Shown here: one piece after another, positions 33,207 to 48,366 of the stretch
Layout: each line of letters starts with the position of its first letter
Numbering within the stretch: the stretch's first letter is position 1
Assembly: GCA_963693085.1 (NCBI GenBank)
Contig: OY856409.1
Span: forward strand, 301,025,558 to 301,089,557
Direction: 5' to 3'
From: Alisma plantago-aquatica
Lineage: Eukaryota; Streptophyta; Magnoliopsida; Alismatales; Alismataceae
Length of the DNA stretch: 64,000 nt
The notes under the pieces: generated by a model
Databases searched by the model: none
What the model was told of the DNA's origin: nothing
The model's input: the letters and a program-made list of their open reading frames with translations, nothing else
Program-made: the position numbers and the translations under genes

Positions 33207-35661
33207 TGTTGGGAAATACGGGCACAAAGTATAGCAGCGGAAATAAAAATTTATCTATCCATATTCCCATAATAGCAAGATCACGTCAACTACTATGAAA
33301 TGGGAAGGATGGTTTTAGTGAGTTATACTTGGTCCTAGAGCAAGTCCAGTGACAAAACTCACTTCTTTGCAATTGTTTATAAGTTTCTCTTAGATGGAGG
33401 TTGGACAACTCTTGGTCATCGCCACGAACAATGAACAAGACAGCTTCTATAGTGCTCCTATGGTCGGGCCACGGACTGCAGGCTACAGTTGTCCTGCTAG
33501 TGGTAGCCAATGAACTCCTGCCTCTAGAGTATTCCACGCGGACCAACTAGAACTCATGTTGTTCACCAAGAATGGACAGGAAGGAGTTGTCCTCCTCGTT
33601 GGTGTACTAGTCAGCAACCTGCTCTCCCACAATGATAACTTCTTAGGTGTTCTCTCCCGTTGGCTATCCATCCTTTTTATATAGGACTTGCCCGAGCTCT
33701 CTTGGTTACCACGACCAGAGAGGACAACAGTTGTCAGAGGAAATGATTCTCAATTGTCTGTGTTGTGTTGTACTCTGTGAAGCCCCTGGTACCCCTCTAT
33801 TCATAGTAGTGGCCAGGGTCAGGGTTCACAGTTGCTATCTAATACGGGATTAATGTGCGGGAGTGGAAAGAATTGGAAGATCTTGAATTTTCACAACATT
33901 CAACAACCAAAATAGTTGCATCGCAACCCAGATAGTCATCTCGTACTAACAAATATCCGTTTGGTAGTTCCAAATATAAAATGGATTTGGCTATTTCAGA
34001 TTCAATTAATATCTCATATTAATTTCCTTGTTCTTTAGAGGCATGGGTCAGGGTTCCCAGTTGCTATCTAATATGGGATTAATGTGCGAGAGTGGAAAGA
34101 ATTGGAAGATCTTGAATTTTCACAACATTCAACAACCAAAATAGCCATATCACACACCCATATAGTTGTCTCGCACTGCCAAATAGCCATTTGGTAGTTC
34201 CAAATCTAAAACGGATTTGGCTATTTCGGATTCAATTAATATCTCATATTAATTTCCTTGTTCTTTAAGTAAATAATAATCAAAACTATTCGGGAAACAT
34301 CATGAACCTTCGTTCGATCCCACTAGGCCGTCTCACCCAAGAGAGATGCTCATCTCACTCACTCAGATGGCCATTCTGGTGAGTTGAGTCGAGTTGGTCA
34401 ATTCAATCATATTGAACTGATTGGTTCAAGGGTAAAACTTAACCAAATTGATCTCTGATCAACCTGACCCCCAAACGATAATCTCAACTACTTGAGACAC
34501 CCGTATGGCTGCCCAAACAGCTATCTCACTCAGTGAGATGGTCATTTAGCAGACCTAGCTAACCAATCAAGAAATCAGTTACATGAATTGAATACATAGA
34601 CACTTTAGTAATCAATCCAATTGTCATTCAAGATCAAAATCCTCTTCCAGATGAGTTCATATGTGTGTGACCCTATAGGTCCCATGTCACATTGGCAGTG
34701 AATGTCTATAACTAGCTTATGACATACAAGCAAAGGGTGGTGTCTAGTCTCACATCAGTGCTACCCAAGTGAAGAAAGTTGGAGAACAACTTCAACCTAC
34801 AATCTGTGTAAAGTGGTGTAGTGATTGTATAATTCCTTTATCTCTGATATCGAGGATGAAATCGAGGCATGGTTAATCATCCTCTCAACGTTCATTCCAT
34901 GTTTCTTGAACCAAGAGCAGACTATCTAAGTTAATGTGACTTCTATATCATATATTGATTCACATGTGCATATGCATCCATTTCTCAGTCTCACTTATCA
35001 AGTGGCCAGGATATCATACTCAAGTAGGAGGGACAAATCCCATATCTATCACTCACATTCTATCCTCATGTGTCAAAGTCACCCAATCATCACCGTTATA
35101 ACAACCCATGTTTCAGTTATGCATTTGATGATGTCAAAGCGTACCCAACGACATGTAACGAGTGTAGTGATTTCAGGTCTAAGAATCACAATCACCGCCT
35201 TCACTATGAGAAATGATTGTGACCACAAAACCATGTGTCACTCTCAAGGTAGGTCTATCTGATACACTATTCTGTGATATGTATCTGTGTGCTTGGTTTG
35301 ATATTTCCATATCATGACTAATGAGATTTAGTCATCAACCAACTCACACTCTGATCTTATGTGTCATTATTGTCTATCAACCTTCCACAATAACAACTGA
35401 TCGAGGACATAATGAGAATATGTATATGTACTCTTAACATCCATATGTTCTCATTCATAAGATTAGTAATTTGAGAACATATGTCACTGAGTAATATAAT
35501 TCTCTAGATATTCACTCTATATTGTCATTATCTCATAACTGAGTGAAATAGATGAATGGGAAGCTTGCCTTTATATATCTTATTATTAATCAAATCTTTT
35601 TTTGGTAATTATGCCATGTCAATCATCATATGATTGGCTCTATAGGCATACCTTACCAACA
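33207..35661 (-). mobile_element. Copia 3' LTR (2,455 bp)
   Basis: It matches the 5' LTR at 40937-43181 along its length but is about 210 bp longer because of an internal duplication. The TATA position reads 'tatgaata', unlike the TATATATA of the solo LTR. Short open frames in it are antisense to the element and not genes. Confidence 0.9.
33816..34273. repeat. 229-bp tandem duplication in the copia 3' LTR
   Basis: Two adjacent units start GGGTCAGGGTTC (33816 and 34045). The 5' LTR has one unit (about 41545-41785). The two units already differ at several bases. Confidence 0.88.
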
Positions 35662-35664
35662 TAC

Positions 35665-38250
35665 TCCCACTTGCACTTAGAGCCAATCACCAACAGATCT
35701 CATCCTCAGTGATGTAAACATATCCAATGTGCTTCTGCAGCGTGAGTGCCTTTTCAACGGGTTAGCAACACTTTTCTTATAGTCGGTATATTGCATGTTT
35801 CTTATGCCTTCACTCTGAGATGAAACCACCATAATATGGCATTTGATACTCCTTGCCTAACAATTAGCTCCATTGTTGTCATAGTATTTCTACTGAGTCA
35901 TCAATGGTTGGAACATCTATAAATTCATCATATAAACTTTTAGATCCATATAGTGTCACTCTATGCTCAAAATACAAGTATACTCGGATTCTAATGTAGA
36001 ATAGCATTTAATGGAGATTAGTTCGGAACCTTTCCAACTAACCATCACTTGTTCTCTTAAATCAAGAATATTTAAAATTGTGATCATTTTTGTCATTGTG
36101 TAAGCTTGCATCGATGTAACTCTTTACATCCAACTCTTCCTCTTATTGATATCATCATTGATTAGCAATCTATCCTTAGTCACTTCTCAAGTACTAATGG
36201 ATATCTTTAATGACTTCCCAATGACCCTTATTGGAATTTACATCATCTTGTCATGTCCAATACATACAAGATTATATGGGATAAACACATTTATTGCACT
36301 CAAGATAGATTCACTATAGGGATGGCTCATGGAATCTTATTCATGACATCTTCATTCTTCACAAGAATAGGAATATAGGGTTCATGAGAGACTAATATGA
36401 ATTCTCTCTCATTGAATCCTTCCATGTTGAACTCTTTCAACACATTTTTCTATTGTATGTGCTCAAAACTTCCATTGTAAAACATTCAAGAACTATCCCT
36501 ATAGGTATTGATTCTTATATCATAAGATGTTTTACTTAATCCTTCATTGCTGAAGGTGCTTGTTATGCCAGTTCTCAACATTCACAATATTGAGATGTTA
36601 TTCCTCATCATATGCAGAATATCCATATATGCTCCCACTTAATCTTTTGTAAACACATATTTCATCTTTTGTCTTGATTCAAGTCAAACTCTTTGGCTGT
36701 CTTATCAAGTCATAAGATCCCATCTATGAGGTGCCTGTTTCAATCCCAGATTGAACTTTGTAGTTTATAGACTTAATTTGCATTCATGAAGTTACGAAAC
36801 CTTTTAGGTTGTGCCACATACACCTCCTCTAATGTAATCCCTTATAGAATCCAGTTTCCATCTTCATTTGTAAAATATCATAGTCCATTATAAGTACAAC
36901 AATAAGCGTGACAATTGGTAAAGGAATTTCTATCATGTCCAACAACTTGAACCTGATTTATTCAACCAATCTGTCCTTTTTATGTTATCCATGTAGGTCT
37001 TGATCATAAGACCCTATTGCACCCATTAGGTGTTACCTCTTTAGGTGGTTCTATCAAGGTCCTACCTTGTTAGCTTACATGGATTCCATATAGCCCAGAG
37101 ACAGCTTCTAGTTGACTAGTTGGTTCATCTTGTATGACCAACCCATCTGAATTGTTGGATTTACAATCCTCCAATCTCATATGTGTTCTACTAGATTTTT
37201 TTTCTGTATTTCATGATGAACCTGAGATTCCACAACAACTTGTGATTCTCATTGTTCTCATTTTACCTCATTGTTGGCCTCAAACACTTTTAGTATTACT
37301 TTTACTCCCACCGAATCGTTAGGAACACAATTATCCTTCTAACAAAACAATTTTTTTATTGGATTGGGACTAATAGTAATATTCAATAGTCGTGGCTTTG
37401 GAAAAACTTTCTCAAGAAACTACTATTTTCAAGGTGTGTTCCAATCCCTTAGACATATTGGGACACTCCCATTTCATATCATATATGATGTCTCATAAAC
37501 CATTCAGGCGGTACATCATTTAGTGATAGGTATATATTTATGAGGATGCAAGAAGATTAAATTATTTGACAATTATATCATGACTCATCATGGTATAATT
37601 CCTTCATTCTGACACATCATCATGCTCAGGTGGATTTGACTTGTGATACATTATCATAGTCTTTTGCAAAAGGTTCTTAAGATATTGATGTAAAAGTATT
37701 TCAACATTTGATCACATCAAAAGTATCTTAACACTTTCATCAATGTCATATTTCATTTACAATCTCCTTGAACATTTTCAAGAGATTAATGCTTTAATTT
37801 CATTCGGTACATATCATCATATTACTAATAAATGAAAATGAAGTATTAGTTCATTACCTACAACATTCATTCCATAAGATCTTCATGCATCATATGTATG
37901 AAGTCTAATGGAAGCCTTATCCTCCCACTCCATTTAGTGAAGGATGTCATGTCATATTGTGTGTGAATAAGACTTGCATGTTTCCTTAGGTTCAATAACT
38001 AAGGGAATCTAGATCAACATCAATATGCAATCTCAATATGCATTTCTTATGTTTTCATACAAGATGACTAATGCTAATGATAAACTTGAGTTATCAATTA
38101 TATTCCTTTGGTATAAAAAATATAAGGATTCATCTTTAGATCATTTTGCAAAAATATCACAAGATGTTTTAGGGCCAATACCATGCAAAATCATATCTTT
38201 CAAATAGAACCACTAATAATTCTTTATTGATAATCATCCTTGTCCATACA
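35665..38250 (-). pseudogene. Copia pol, heavily degraded
   Basis: Identifiable parts on the - strand: a connection and RT start region at 37330-36990 (VVVESQVHHEIQ; LMGAIGS), an RT block near 36840-36690 (LEEVYVAQPKRFRNFMNAN; VYKLQSS), and the C-terminal end near 35760-35668 (NPLKRHSRCRSTLDMFTSLR then VGDWL). The last corresponds to the usual end of copia pol, just before the polypurine tract. The integrase region (about 37350-38200) is too degraded to place motifs. Stops occur every few dozen codons. Confidence 0.7.
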
Positions 38251-38254
38251 AGAT

Positions 38255-39363
38255 GCATAAAGAAAATGTTTCTATTCTAATGGCATAATGAAATAGCAGT
38301 TCTAATAACTCTATTACATGCCCATTGGGCTAAGATAAATTTAAATGTAGACTATGTTTTCCACAACACTTGCTCTACCTTGTCCATCTTTGTCCTTCCA
38401 TGAAGGATTTTACTTCTCATCAGATCTTGCACATCAGTATGTCAGATCTCTTATTTGGTATCATATACCAATATGAAGAAATAAACAAATGCATCTTATG
38501 TTGTTTATACCTAAAGTGGAGGCCTCAGTTCCATCCTTCTTATTCTTTAGTTCCTCTAACCAGAGTGGTCAATTTCTTTTCTAATGTCCAGGCTAGTGAT
38601 AATGGTGACAATCACCTCTTTGTTTCTTTACTCCTCTTTTTGGCTTAAGATATGAAGACTTGGGCATCTGGCTAGCTTCAGAACTCTTCTTAGCTTTGTC
38701 TTTGCCTTTAGACTTCCCCTTTGTCTTGTTGATCATCATCACAGAATTGGGCTTGTATTTCTTCATTTGTGTCTCAGCTATCCTCAACATGCCCAACAAC
38801 TATGTCAACGGCTTGTCAAAGTCATTCATGTTGTAGTTCACGACAAACTAACTGTATGACTCTGGCAGGGACTGCAAAATCACGTCAGTGGCCAATCCTT
38901 GACCCAAGGGGAATCCCAATCCAGCTAGGTTCTCCACATACCCAAAAATCTTGAGTACATGAGGACCTACTGGATCTCCTTTTGTCATGTTGCACTTGAA
39001 CAATGCCTTGGAGACATCATATCTCTCATGCCTTGTCTGATCTTGCTACATGTTCTTTAGATGTGTGACTATCTCAATCACCCCCATGTTCTCATGCTGC
39101 CTTTACAACTCATGGTTCATGGACCATAACATCAGACACTTGACATCCACAACATCCTCGGTATGCTTCTTATAAGCATCCTTATCAGCCCTTAGAGCAT
39201 TTTGAGCAGGTTCCTTTGGTTATGGCATTTCTAGGACATAGAGCTTGCGCTCCTACATGAGAACAACTCTCAGCATCTTGTACTAGACATGGAAGTTGTT
39301 CCCAACAAGTTTGTCCTTCTCAAGGACCAATCACAGAGAAAAGTGATTGTTTGTTGTTGCCAT
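38255..39363 (-). pseudogene. Copia gag with degraded zinc knuckle
   Basis: The ATG at 39363 starts MATTNNHFSL, and after an early stop the frame reads LEKDKLVGNNFHV and ERKLYVL, the usual start of copia gag. Further parts are AYKKHTEDVVDVKCLML, RHERYDVSKALFKCNM and LPESYS. An open piece at 38799-38593 contains MLGMLRIAETQMKKYKP and a Lys-rich tail. The knuckle near 38600 reads CHHYH, stop, PGH, stop, KRN: the second Cys is Tyr and two other codons are stops. The domain is UBN2-type. It is dead. Confidence 0.85.
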
Positions 39364-40921
<1,558 letters not shown>

Positions 40922-40935
40922 TGGCTCTGATACCA
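40922..40935 (-). promoter_or_regulatory. Copia primer-binding site (initiator tRNA-Met)
   Basis: Read on the - strand this is TGGTATCAGAGCCA, one base after the end of the 5' LTR (CCAACA). It fits the 3' end of initiator tRNA-Met, the usual copia primer, and fixes the orientation of the element. Confidence 0.92.
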
Positions 40936-40936
40936 T

Positions 40937-43181
40937 TGTTGGAAAATATGGGCACAGAGTATAGCAGCAGAAACAAAATTTTATCTATTCATATTCCCAT
41001 AACAAAAAGATCGCATCAACTACTATGAAATAGGAAGGATGGTTTTAGCGAGTTATAAATGGTCCTGGATCAAGTCCAGTGACAAAACTCACTTCTTTGC
41101 GACCGTTGATAAGTTGCTCTTAGACGGTGGTTGTGCAGCTCCTGGTCTTCACCACGAACAACAAATAAGATAGCTTCTGGAGTGCTCATGTTGTCGGTCT
41201 ACGAACTGCAAGTAGCAATTTTCCTCCTAGAAGTAGCCAACAGACTCTCGCCTCTAGATTAGTCCACACGGACCAACTAGAACTCCTATCATTCACCAAG
41301 AATGGATGAGAAGGAGTTGTCCTCGCCATTGGTGTACTAGTCACCAACATGCTCTCTAGCAATGAAAACTTCTGAGTTGCTCTCTCCCATTGGTTATCCC
41401 TCCTTTTTAGGTAGGACTTACTCGGGTCTCTTGGTTACCAAAACTAGAGAGGACAACAGTTGTCATAGGAATTGATTCTCAGTTGTTTATATTGTGTTGT
41501 ACTCTAGAAAGCCCCCAGTACCCCTCTATTCATAGTAGAGGCCAGGAATAGGGTTCCCAGTTGCTATTCGGTATGGGATTAATGTGCGTGAGTGGAAAGA
41601 ACTGGAAGATCTCGAATTTTCACAACTTGCAACAATCAAAACGGCTATTTCACACACCCAGACGGTTGTTGGGTGAGCGAGACGGTCAACTCACACTGCT
41701 AAATAGTCATTTGGCAGTTTCCAATCTGAAATGAATTTGTCTATTTCAAATCCAATTAATATCTCATATTAATTTCCTTACCCTCAAGTAAAGAATAATT
41801 GAAACTATTCAGGAAACATCCCAAACCTTCGCTCGACCCAACCGAGTCGTCTCGCCCAAGAGAGACGTCTGTCTCACTCACCCTGACAGTTGTCTAGTGA
41901 GTTGAGTCGAGTCAGTTGGTTCAATCATATTGAACCGTTCGGTTTAAGGGCAAAACTTAACCAAATCTATCTCCAATCAACATGACCCCAAAACAATCAT
42001 CTCAACTACTTGAGACACCCATTTGGCTACCCAAACGGTTGTCTCACTCCTTGAGATGGTTGTTTGGTAGACTTGGTTAGTGAATCAAGCAATTAGTTGT
42101 GTGAATTGAATACCTAAACACTTTAGTAATCAATCCAATTATCATTCAAGATCAAACTCTTCTTCCAGATGAGTTCCTATGTGTGTGACCCTATAGGTCC
42201 CATGTCACGTTGGTAGTGAATGTCCATAACTAGCTTATAACATCACAAATAAAGAGTGGTGTCTAGTTGCACATAGGTGCTACTCAAGTGAAATGGAAAG
42301 TTGGAGAACAACTTCAACCTACAATCTATGTAAGGTGTTGCATTGATTGTATAATTCCTTTGTCTCTGATATCCAGGATGAACATGAGGCATGGTTGGTC
42401 ATTCTCTCAATGTTCAATCCATGTTTCTTGAACTAAGAGCAGATTGTTTGAGATAATATGACTTCAATATCATAAATTGATTCACATGTGCATGTGCATG
42501 TGTTTCTCAGTCTCGCTTATCAAATGGCTAGGATATCATACTCCAGTAGGAGGGAAAATCCCATATCTATCACTCACAGTCTATCCCCATGTGTCAAAGT
42601 CACCCTATCATCACCGTTATAACAACCTATGTTTTAGGATTGCGTTTGATGATATCAAAGCGTACCCAACGACATGTGACGAATGCAATGATTTCAGGTC
42701 TAAGAATTACAATCACCACATTCGCTATGAGAGATGTATATGACCACAAAATCATGTGTCACTCTCAAGGTGGATCTGTCCGATACACTATTCCCTAATA
42801 TGTATCTGTGTGCTTGGTTTGATATTGCCATATCATGACTAATGAGATTTTTTCATCAACTAACTCACACTCTGATCTTATATGTCATTGTTGTCTATCA
42901 ACCTTCCACAATAACAACCAATCAAGGACATAATGAGAATATGTATATGTACTCTTAATATCTGTATGATCTTATCAACAAGGTTAATAACTTGACAACA
43001 TACGTCATTGAGTAATATAATTCTCTAGACATTCACTTTGTATCCTCATTATCTCATAACTGAGAGAAACATATGAATTGGAAGCTTGCCTTTATATATG
43101 TTCTTATTAATCAAATCATTTAGGGTAATTATGCCATGTCAGTCATCATATGATTGGCTCTATGGGCATACCTTACCAACA
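40937..43181 (-). mobile_element. Copia 5' LTR (2,245 bp)
   Basis: Direct repeat of 33207-35661 without the 229-bp doubling. It contains the inverted repeat CCAAACGGTTGTCTCA/TTGAGATGGTTGTTTGG near 42026-42068 and GGTTCAATC/GATTGAACC-like pairs near 41920. It ends at 43181 against gypsy RNase H sequence. Confidence 0.9.
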
Positions 43182-44597
43182 CAATCCACACCATCACTTT
43201 TTCCCCAATCAAATATTGTCAAAATTTATTAAAAGTAAAACAACTACTAGTATCTCTTTCTCAGTGGTTGTGTAATTTAGTTGAGCATAGTTTAGATTTT
43301 ATGAATCATAGTAAAAACTAACAAGGATTGCTCCTTTATCTGGCTCAAAACCACCCTGACTACATAGTCAGAAGCATCTCACATCAACTCAAAGGTTGGA
43401 TCCGATTTGGGGCTACCACCACGGGTGCATAAATCAATTTTTTATATAAGACATTGAAGGCATGTAAACATCATTCATAAAAATCAAAATTCACATCCTT
43501 CTCCAATAGTTCCAAAATAGGTTTTGTGATTCTAGAAAAATATTTGATAAATCACCAATAAAAACATGTGTGCCCTAAGAATCTCCTTGATCCCTTCATT
43601 AATCAAGGTTGAGGAAGGTTAGAGATTATGTCAATTTTCATGAGGTCAACCTCTATTCCTCTGTTGGACGCCTTGTGTCTCAATATTATCTCCTTGTTAA
43701 CAACCATCAACGTGACATTTTTTCCAATTTCAAAAAAGGTTGAACTCCTCACATCTATATAAAATATGGTCCAAATTTTCTAAATAGTCCTCAAAAGACT
43801 CCCTCTACATAGAAAATTCATCCATGAACACCTCAAGGTATTGCTCCTCTATATTAGGAAAAATGACGAGCATGTACTTGAAAGTAGTAGACAGGTTACA
43901 AAGTTTGAAAGGCATGCAGTAATAAGAAAACATGCATAAAGGACAAGGGAAGGTGGACTTCTCTTAGTCCTCATGATCTATCAAGATTTGATTATATCCC
44001 AAACAGTCACCCAAGAAACATAAGTGGAATTTTGAGATTTAATCGACAAAAGGTAATGGAAACTAGTTTTTAATTGTGGCAGTATTGAGATGACGACAGT
44101 CTATACAAACACCATATCTTGTCACTAGCCTAGTAGAAACTAACTCATTCACAGTATCAATGGTAATTGTAATACCACCCTTATTTGGCCTTAATTGTGT
44201 CAGACTCACCCATTTGGAATCATAAATTGCACAAATTATACCTACATACGATATTTTGGTTACCTCTTTCTTCACTACCTCTTTCATAATTGGATTTAGT
44301 CTTCTCTATGGTCAAAATACTAGTTTGGCTCCCTCCTCTAGGAGGATTTAGGTATTTTGTTTCACTATCAAATATCTATTTGTTTCCATTATTAGTGTAC
44401 TACATCTCAGGGATATTATTACTCTTTCTTTTCAAAAAGATTACAAGTATCATTTGTTATATGGTATCATATCTTTTACTATACCTCAATAGCACATTGG
44501 ATAGCTAATTGGGATAAAAAATAATTATTGGATAGCAAATTATATATTCCTATTGCATAGATCTGATTATATTAATTGTTTAGGAAAAGAATGATAT
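43182..44597 (-). pseudogene. Athila/Tat-like gypsy pol, RT and RNase H part
   Basis: The best piece, 44287-44063, reads MKEVVKKEVTKISYVGI, YDSKWVSLTQLRPNKGGITI and TRYGVCIDCRHLNTATIKN, the start of the gypsy RT. Further down, near 43831-43812, the catalytic motif reads VFMDEFS where the family has VFMDDFS, so the second Asp is Glu. RNase H follows (FELM, DASDYVVRVVL). The text continues at 33206 on the other side of the nested copia. Upstream (44290-44597) there is a trace, RRLNPIMKEV, then the LARD element cuts it off. Many stops and frameshifts. Confidence 0.85.
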
Positions 44598-45915
44598 TGT
44601 CATGAAATTATTTGTTACCCTCATCCTACCCCCACTGACTATAGATTCAGTAGAAGTAGGGTTTGGGGTCCCATCCATAGAATGGCACAAATGTTTCACA
44701 TAGGAAATATATGTAAAAGCATTAACAAAAAGAGATAACAAGATACTTAAACATGGGGAAAAGAGTTATGTACCTAATTCTATATCAAGATAACATGTTA
44801 GTGTTCCATTCCATGGTTTAGAGTCTTGAGTGCAGTGGATCTTCATTTGGAAACTAAAAATTCGATAAACAAAATATATCAATGGGAGTGCATTGAGTAC
44901 ACTATGAAAAACATGTAACCACAGTTTAAGAGTACTATGAAAGTTGCTTTGCTAGGTATATGATAATGAATAAGAACTAGAAACAAGGCAAGAATACTTA
45001 ACTACTTTCATGTGTACCAAGTATGTTTTAGGTTTCTTTATCCATTATATCAACATTAGGTTGCATAATGGACTTATCTATATTATCTTCAATCTTTGTC
45101 AACATATTATAACCAAACATGAAAGTACTATTCATACAAATAGTAGCTCAACCAAGTAATTATCTAGCTAAACGTCCATACGAGCATACACACAACCAAG
45201 ACAATATCATAGTAGGGTCAAGAGATTAAGAATACCTGGTGAGGTGGATACAAGTCATAAACCATGAGTAAGATTCTTAAGAAGGTCCAATCCAAAGGGG
45301 ACATAAGATATACAAGACATAATAGAGGAGTCTTAGATCAATATGGATTGATAATCTAAGCATTATAGCAGTAATGTGGAGGTTTCCCCAGATCTGGGTT
45401 TCACTTAGTTCAAACATAGTTTCCAAAGTTCTAAACATGCATGCAATGATTCAACATTGTTCAAGTGTCATACCAACACCTTAGGTTTAAGTGGTACATG
45501 AACATTATGAGTAATATTAAAACAAGATAACATATGATTTGGTACATGATAGATCGGATTATCATCATGTTCTATTCATGCAAGATCATAATTTGTCATG
45601 TTAGATCCATTTCATGCAATATGGTAATGTTTCCAAGTCATACAAACATTAAGATCATGGGATATATCAAGTTGGTATTAGGGATACAAGGGTGATGAAT
45701 CTACTTATTTAAACAAGATAGAGCATGGGTTTAGCATAAGAGTCATATTTCATCCCATGGAAGTCAACTAGGTCTACTTGGTCATTTTAATGCACAACTA
45801 GGTACTTGAGGCTTTAAGGGACAAACATGGCAATAGACATGAAAGCTCAATCAATTATTTCACAAAACATCATAAAAGTTACTGATTTCAAGATGGAAAG
45901 ATTACATGATGACAA

Positions 45916-45987
45916 CAGGATTTTTGTACCCAAAGTTTTTGGGCACCAAATTTTTTAGTAACAAGATTTTTTACCGACCAAAAAAAA
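45916..45987 (+). mobile_element. 72-bp A-tailed insertion with 17-bp target duplication
   Basis: The flanks AGATTACATGATGACAA (45899-45915) and AGATTAGATGATGACAA (45988-46004) are a 17-bp direct repeat with one mismatch. The insert ends in a run of A. The right LTR has a single copy of the site (near 57958). These are marks of target-primed reverse transcription, as for a severely truncated LINE or a SINE. The 72 bp match nothing I recognise. A CCCAAA/TTTGGG hairpin lies inside. Confidence 0.65.
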
Positions 45988-46693
45988 AGATTAGATGATG
46001 ACAAATTAAGCCAAACTCTCAAACTTGATCAAGTTATAGCATGAAACTACATAAATGAGTCACTTTTAGGTCAAGGATGAACATAGAAGGTCAAAATATC
46101 TTTAAGGTGCATTTAGGTATTCCAAGGAAACATCACAGTGAAAGGGACTTAATGTTTACTATTTTAGGGGATATGAAAGACTAAAGATCATTATGATCAT
46201 GGTGAAGTCAACAATGGATTCAATGGATCATCTACGTCACACTAGGGTTTGGGAAGGACATTCAAAAGAGTGAGGTGAGTTTGAAGAGAAAGAGGGTGGA
46301 TTTTGGTAACTAGATGTGAGCATGGGAATTGTATTATTGAGCAGAGGGCAAAGAGCTTCAAGTTTGGGTGAAACCAAAATATGAAAAATATCATACACAA
46401 GATAGGCCTAACACAAGGCCCCATATAGATTCAGTGAATGGGGTTTATGATAGATTGATTGATGGACCTAAGCTTAGTTGATTGAACCTAAATGCATATA
46501 GAGCATGATTGATATTGATTACTAAACATGGATCATAAAGTGACTTGATTTATAAAACTAGATAAGATAAGAGAAAATTTATTCTTAAAAGTATTTTTAT
46601 TAGGTAGAACATGTTATCTAGATCAAAAGTCATATATGGAACGTCCAAAAAGGCTCAAGAAAATATCAATTCTTTTAAGTCGACTCAGGAGGA

Positions 46694-48366
46694 TGGTGGA
46701 GCTAGGGTTAGACGGGGAGACTGGGGGTGATGGGGGGGGCGATCCCGAGGGGGAAGGGGATGATCGGGAACTGGATCCTGAGACACAGTTGAAAACTTCA
46801 CATGGGACAACCGGCGACACGTCAGAGAAGGAGTTGGGTTCGGTGGGGGAACCACATAAGAGGAGATCGTCCAAGCATAGAGGGGAGGCTGTCATGTCCA
46901 TACCGGAAATAGGAGTTACCTTTAAAGTTGTGGGTATGCATGGGCAGCACCAGGAAAGCCAGTGCTCAGAAGAAACCATGGTAGGGACCGGCGGGGAAGT
47001 CGAGCAAAGCAAAGGAAAGGACCATATGAGCATACACCATGCCCATAGTGAGAAGGGCACTGTATCTTACGCCAACGTTACGGTAGGAAACAAGGAAAAA
47101 GTAAACGCAAGATCGAGCATGACAGAGATGCAAACTTTCTTCATAGAATAAATGTTTGAAGAGCATCTCCCGCTGGGGGCGGTCTCGCTGGAGGAGATGG
47201 ATGGCACCCACACCCTTGAAATCGACCCAGATGCTGAAGAGGATCTCGTTAGACCCTGGCGCTACGCCGTGGTGGTGAGAATGCTCAGAACCGATATCGG
47301 GTACATGACCCTCCATGACAGAATTAAAGTGATGTGGCAGATCAAAGGTAGATTTAACATGTTTGAGCTTGAGTTTGGACATTTCGTAATACAGTTCTCC
47401 TGTCAACAAGATTTCGATACCGCCCTGGTCGGGGGTCCCTGGAAGATCTTTGGGTGTAATGTTCTAGTCTGGGAATGGTACCCTAACTTTAAGCCCACTG
47501 AATCCCTACAAGATTACATGGTGACCTGGGTTTGTATCATAAATCTTCCACTTCATCTTTATGTCACAACTATGTTCCAGTACATAGGAATGGTCCTAGG
47601 CTGCTTGATAAAGGTGGATAGTCACATGGAAAACAGGTCTCTTATTCGGTTTGCCAGACTAGCAGTGGAGGTCGACACCTCAAAGGATCTGGCTTCTTCC
47701 ATCCTTATCAATGGAGTGTCATATGAAGTTATCTATGAGGGCTTACCGTGGGCATGCACAAAATGTGGTAAGGAGGGACACGTATCCAAGAATTGCATGA
47801 CAAGTTCAGAAAAGGAAGACAGTAGAGGAGATACAAGCGGGAGGTCTTTATTTGGGGAAACACAGACTCAAAATGACTCCAGTATTAGCGGTTGGCAAAC
47901 CCAAAGATATAAAAAGGGAAGCATAAGAAGAAGGACAGTCCCAGACTCCACCAGGGTGGAAACATCCAACTGTTTTGCGGGTTTAGATCAAGAAGATCTC
48001 ACTGTCCAGGAGGAGGAAGTTGTCGTAGCACATACTCATGTGAAGGAACCACTAGCGAAGACCAAGGTTTGGCGTAAGAAGAAAAAACAAGGGGAAGATG
48101 GAGAAGTATTAGATAAATCTATCTTGATGGACATCACAAATACCACCAAAGTGGCTGGAAATCAGGTGATTGTGAAAAACTCAAGCAGGCATAATAGACA
48201 ACATAAACCTACTGCTGTGAACCCAGATGTGAACCAAGTCATCACAATAGTCGAAGGTGAGGATACGGTAGGTAATGAAGTGGAAATGGAGAAGGAAAAT
48301 GAACATGAGCAGGTGAGGGAGATTACATCCAGGGAGGGGCCAAAGAAGAACAAGATGAAGAAATGA
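46694..48366 (+). pseudogene. LINE ORF1, DUF4283 and CCHC zinc knuckle, one internal stop
   Basis: The chosen start is ATG at 46694 (MVELGLDGETGG), because the upstream ATG at 46636 lies in the flanking target DNA. The frame continues past a single TAA at 47149-47151 to a stop at 48366. After the stop come the DUF4283 region (about 47260-47560: WRYAVVVRMLRTD, VGGPWKIFGCNVLVWEWYPN) and an intact knuckle CTKCGKEGHVSKNC (near 47755-47800), then a Lys/Glu-rich tail. ORF1 proteins of plant L1 elements bind the element RNA. The part after the stop could still start at ATG 47152 (404 residues). Confidence 0.85.

Noticed and set aside
46623..47409. Long - strand ORFs of 145 and 147 codons
   Set aside because: They are antisense shadows of LINE ORF1, whose + strand frame carries DUF4283 and a zinc knuckle.
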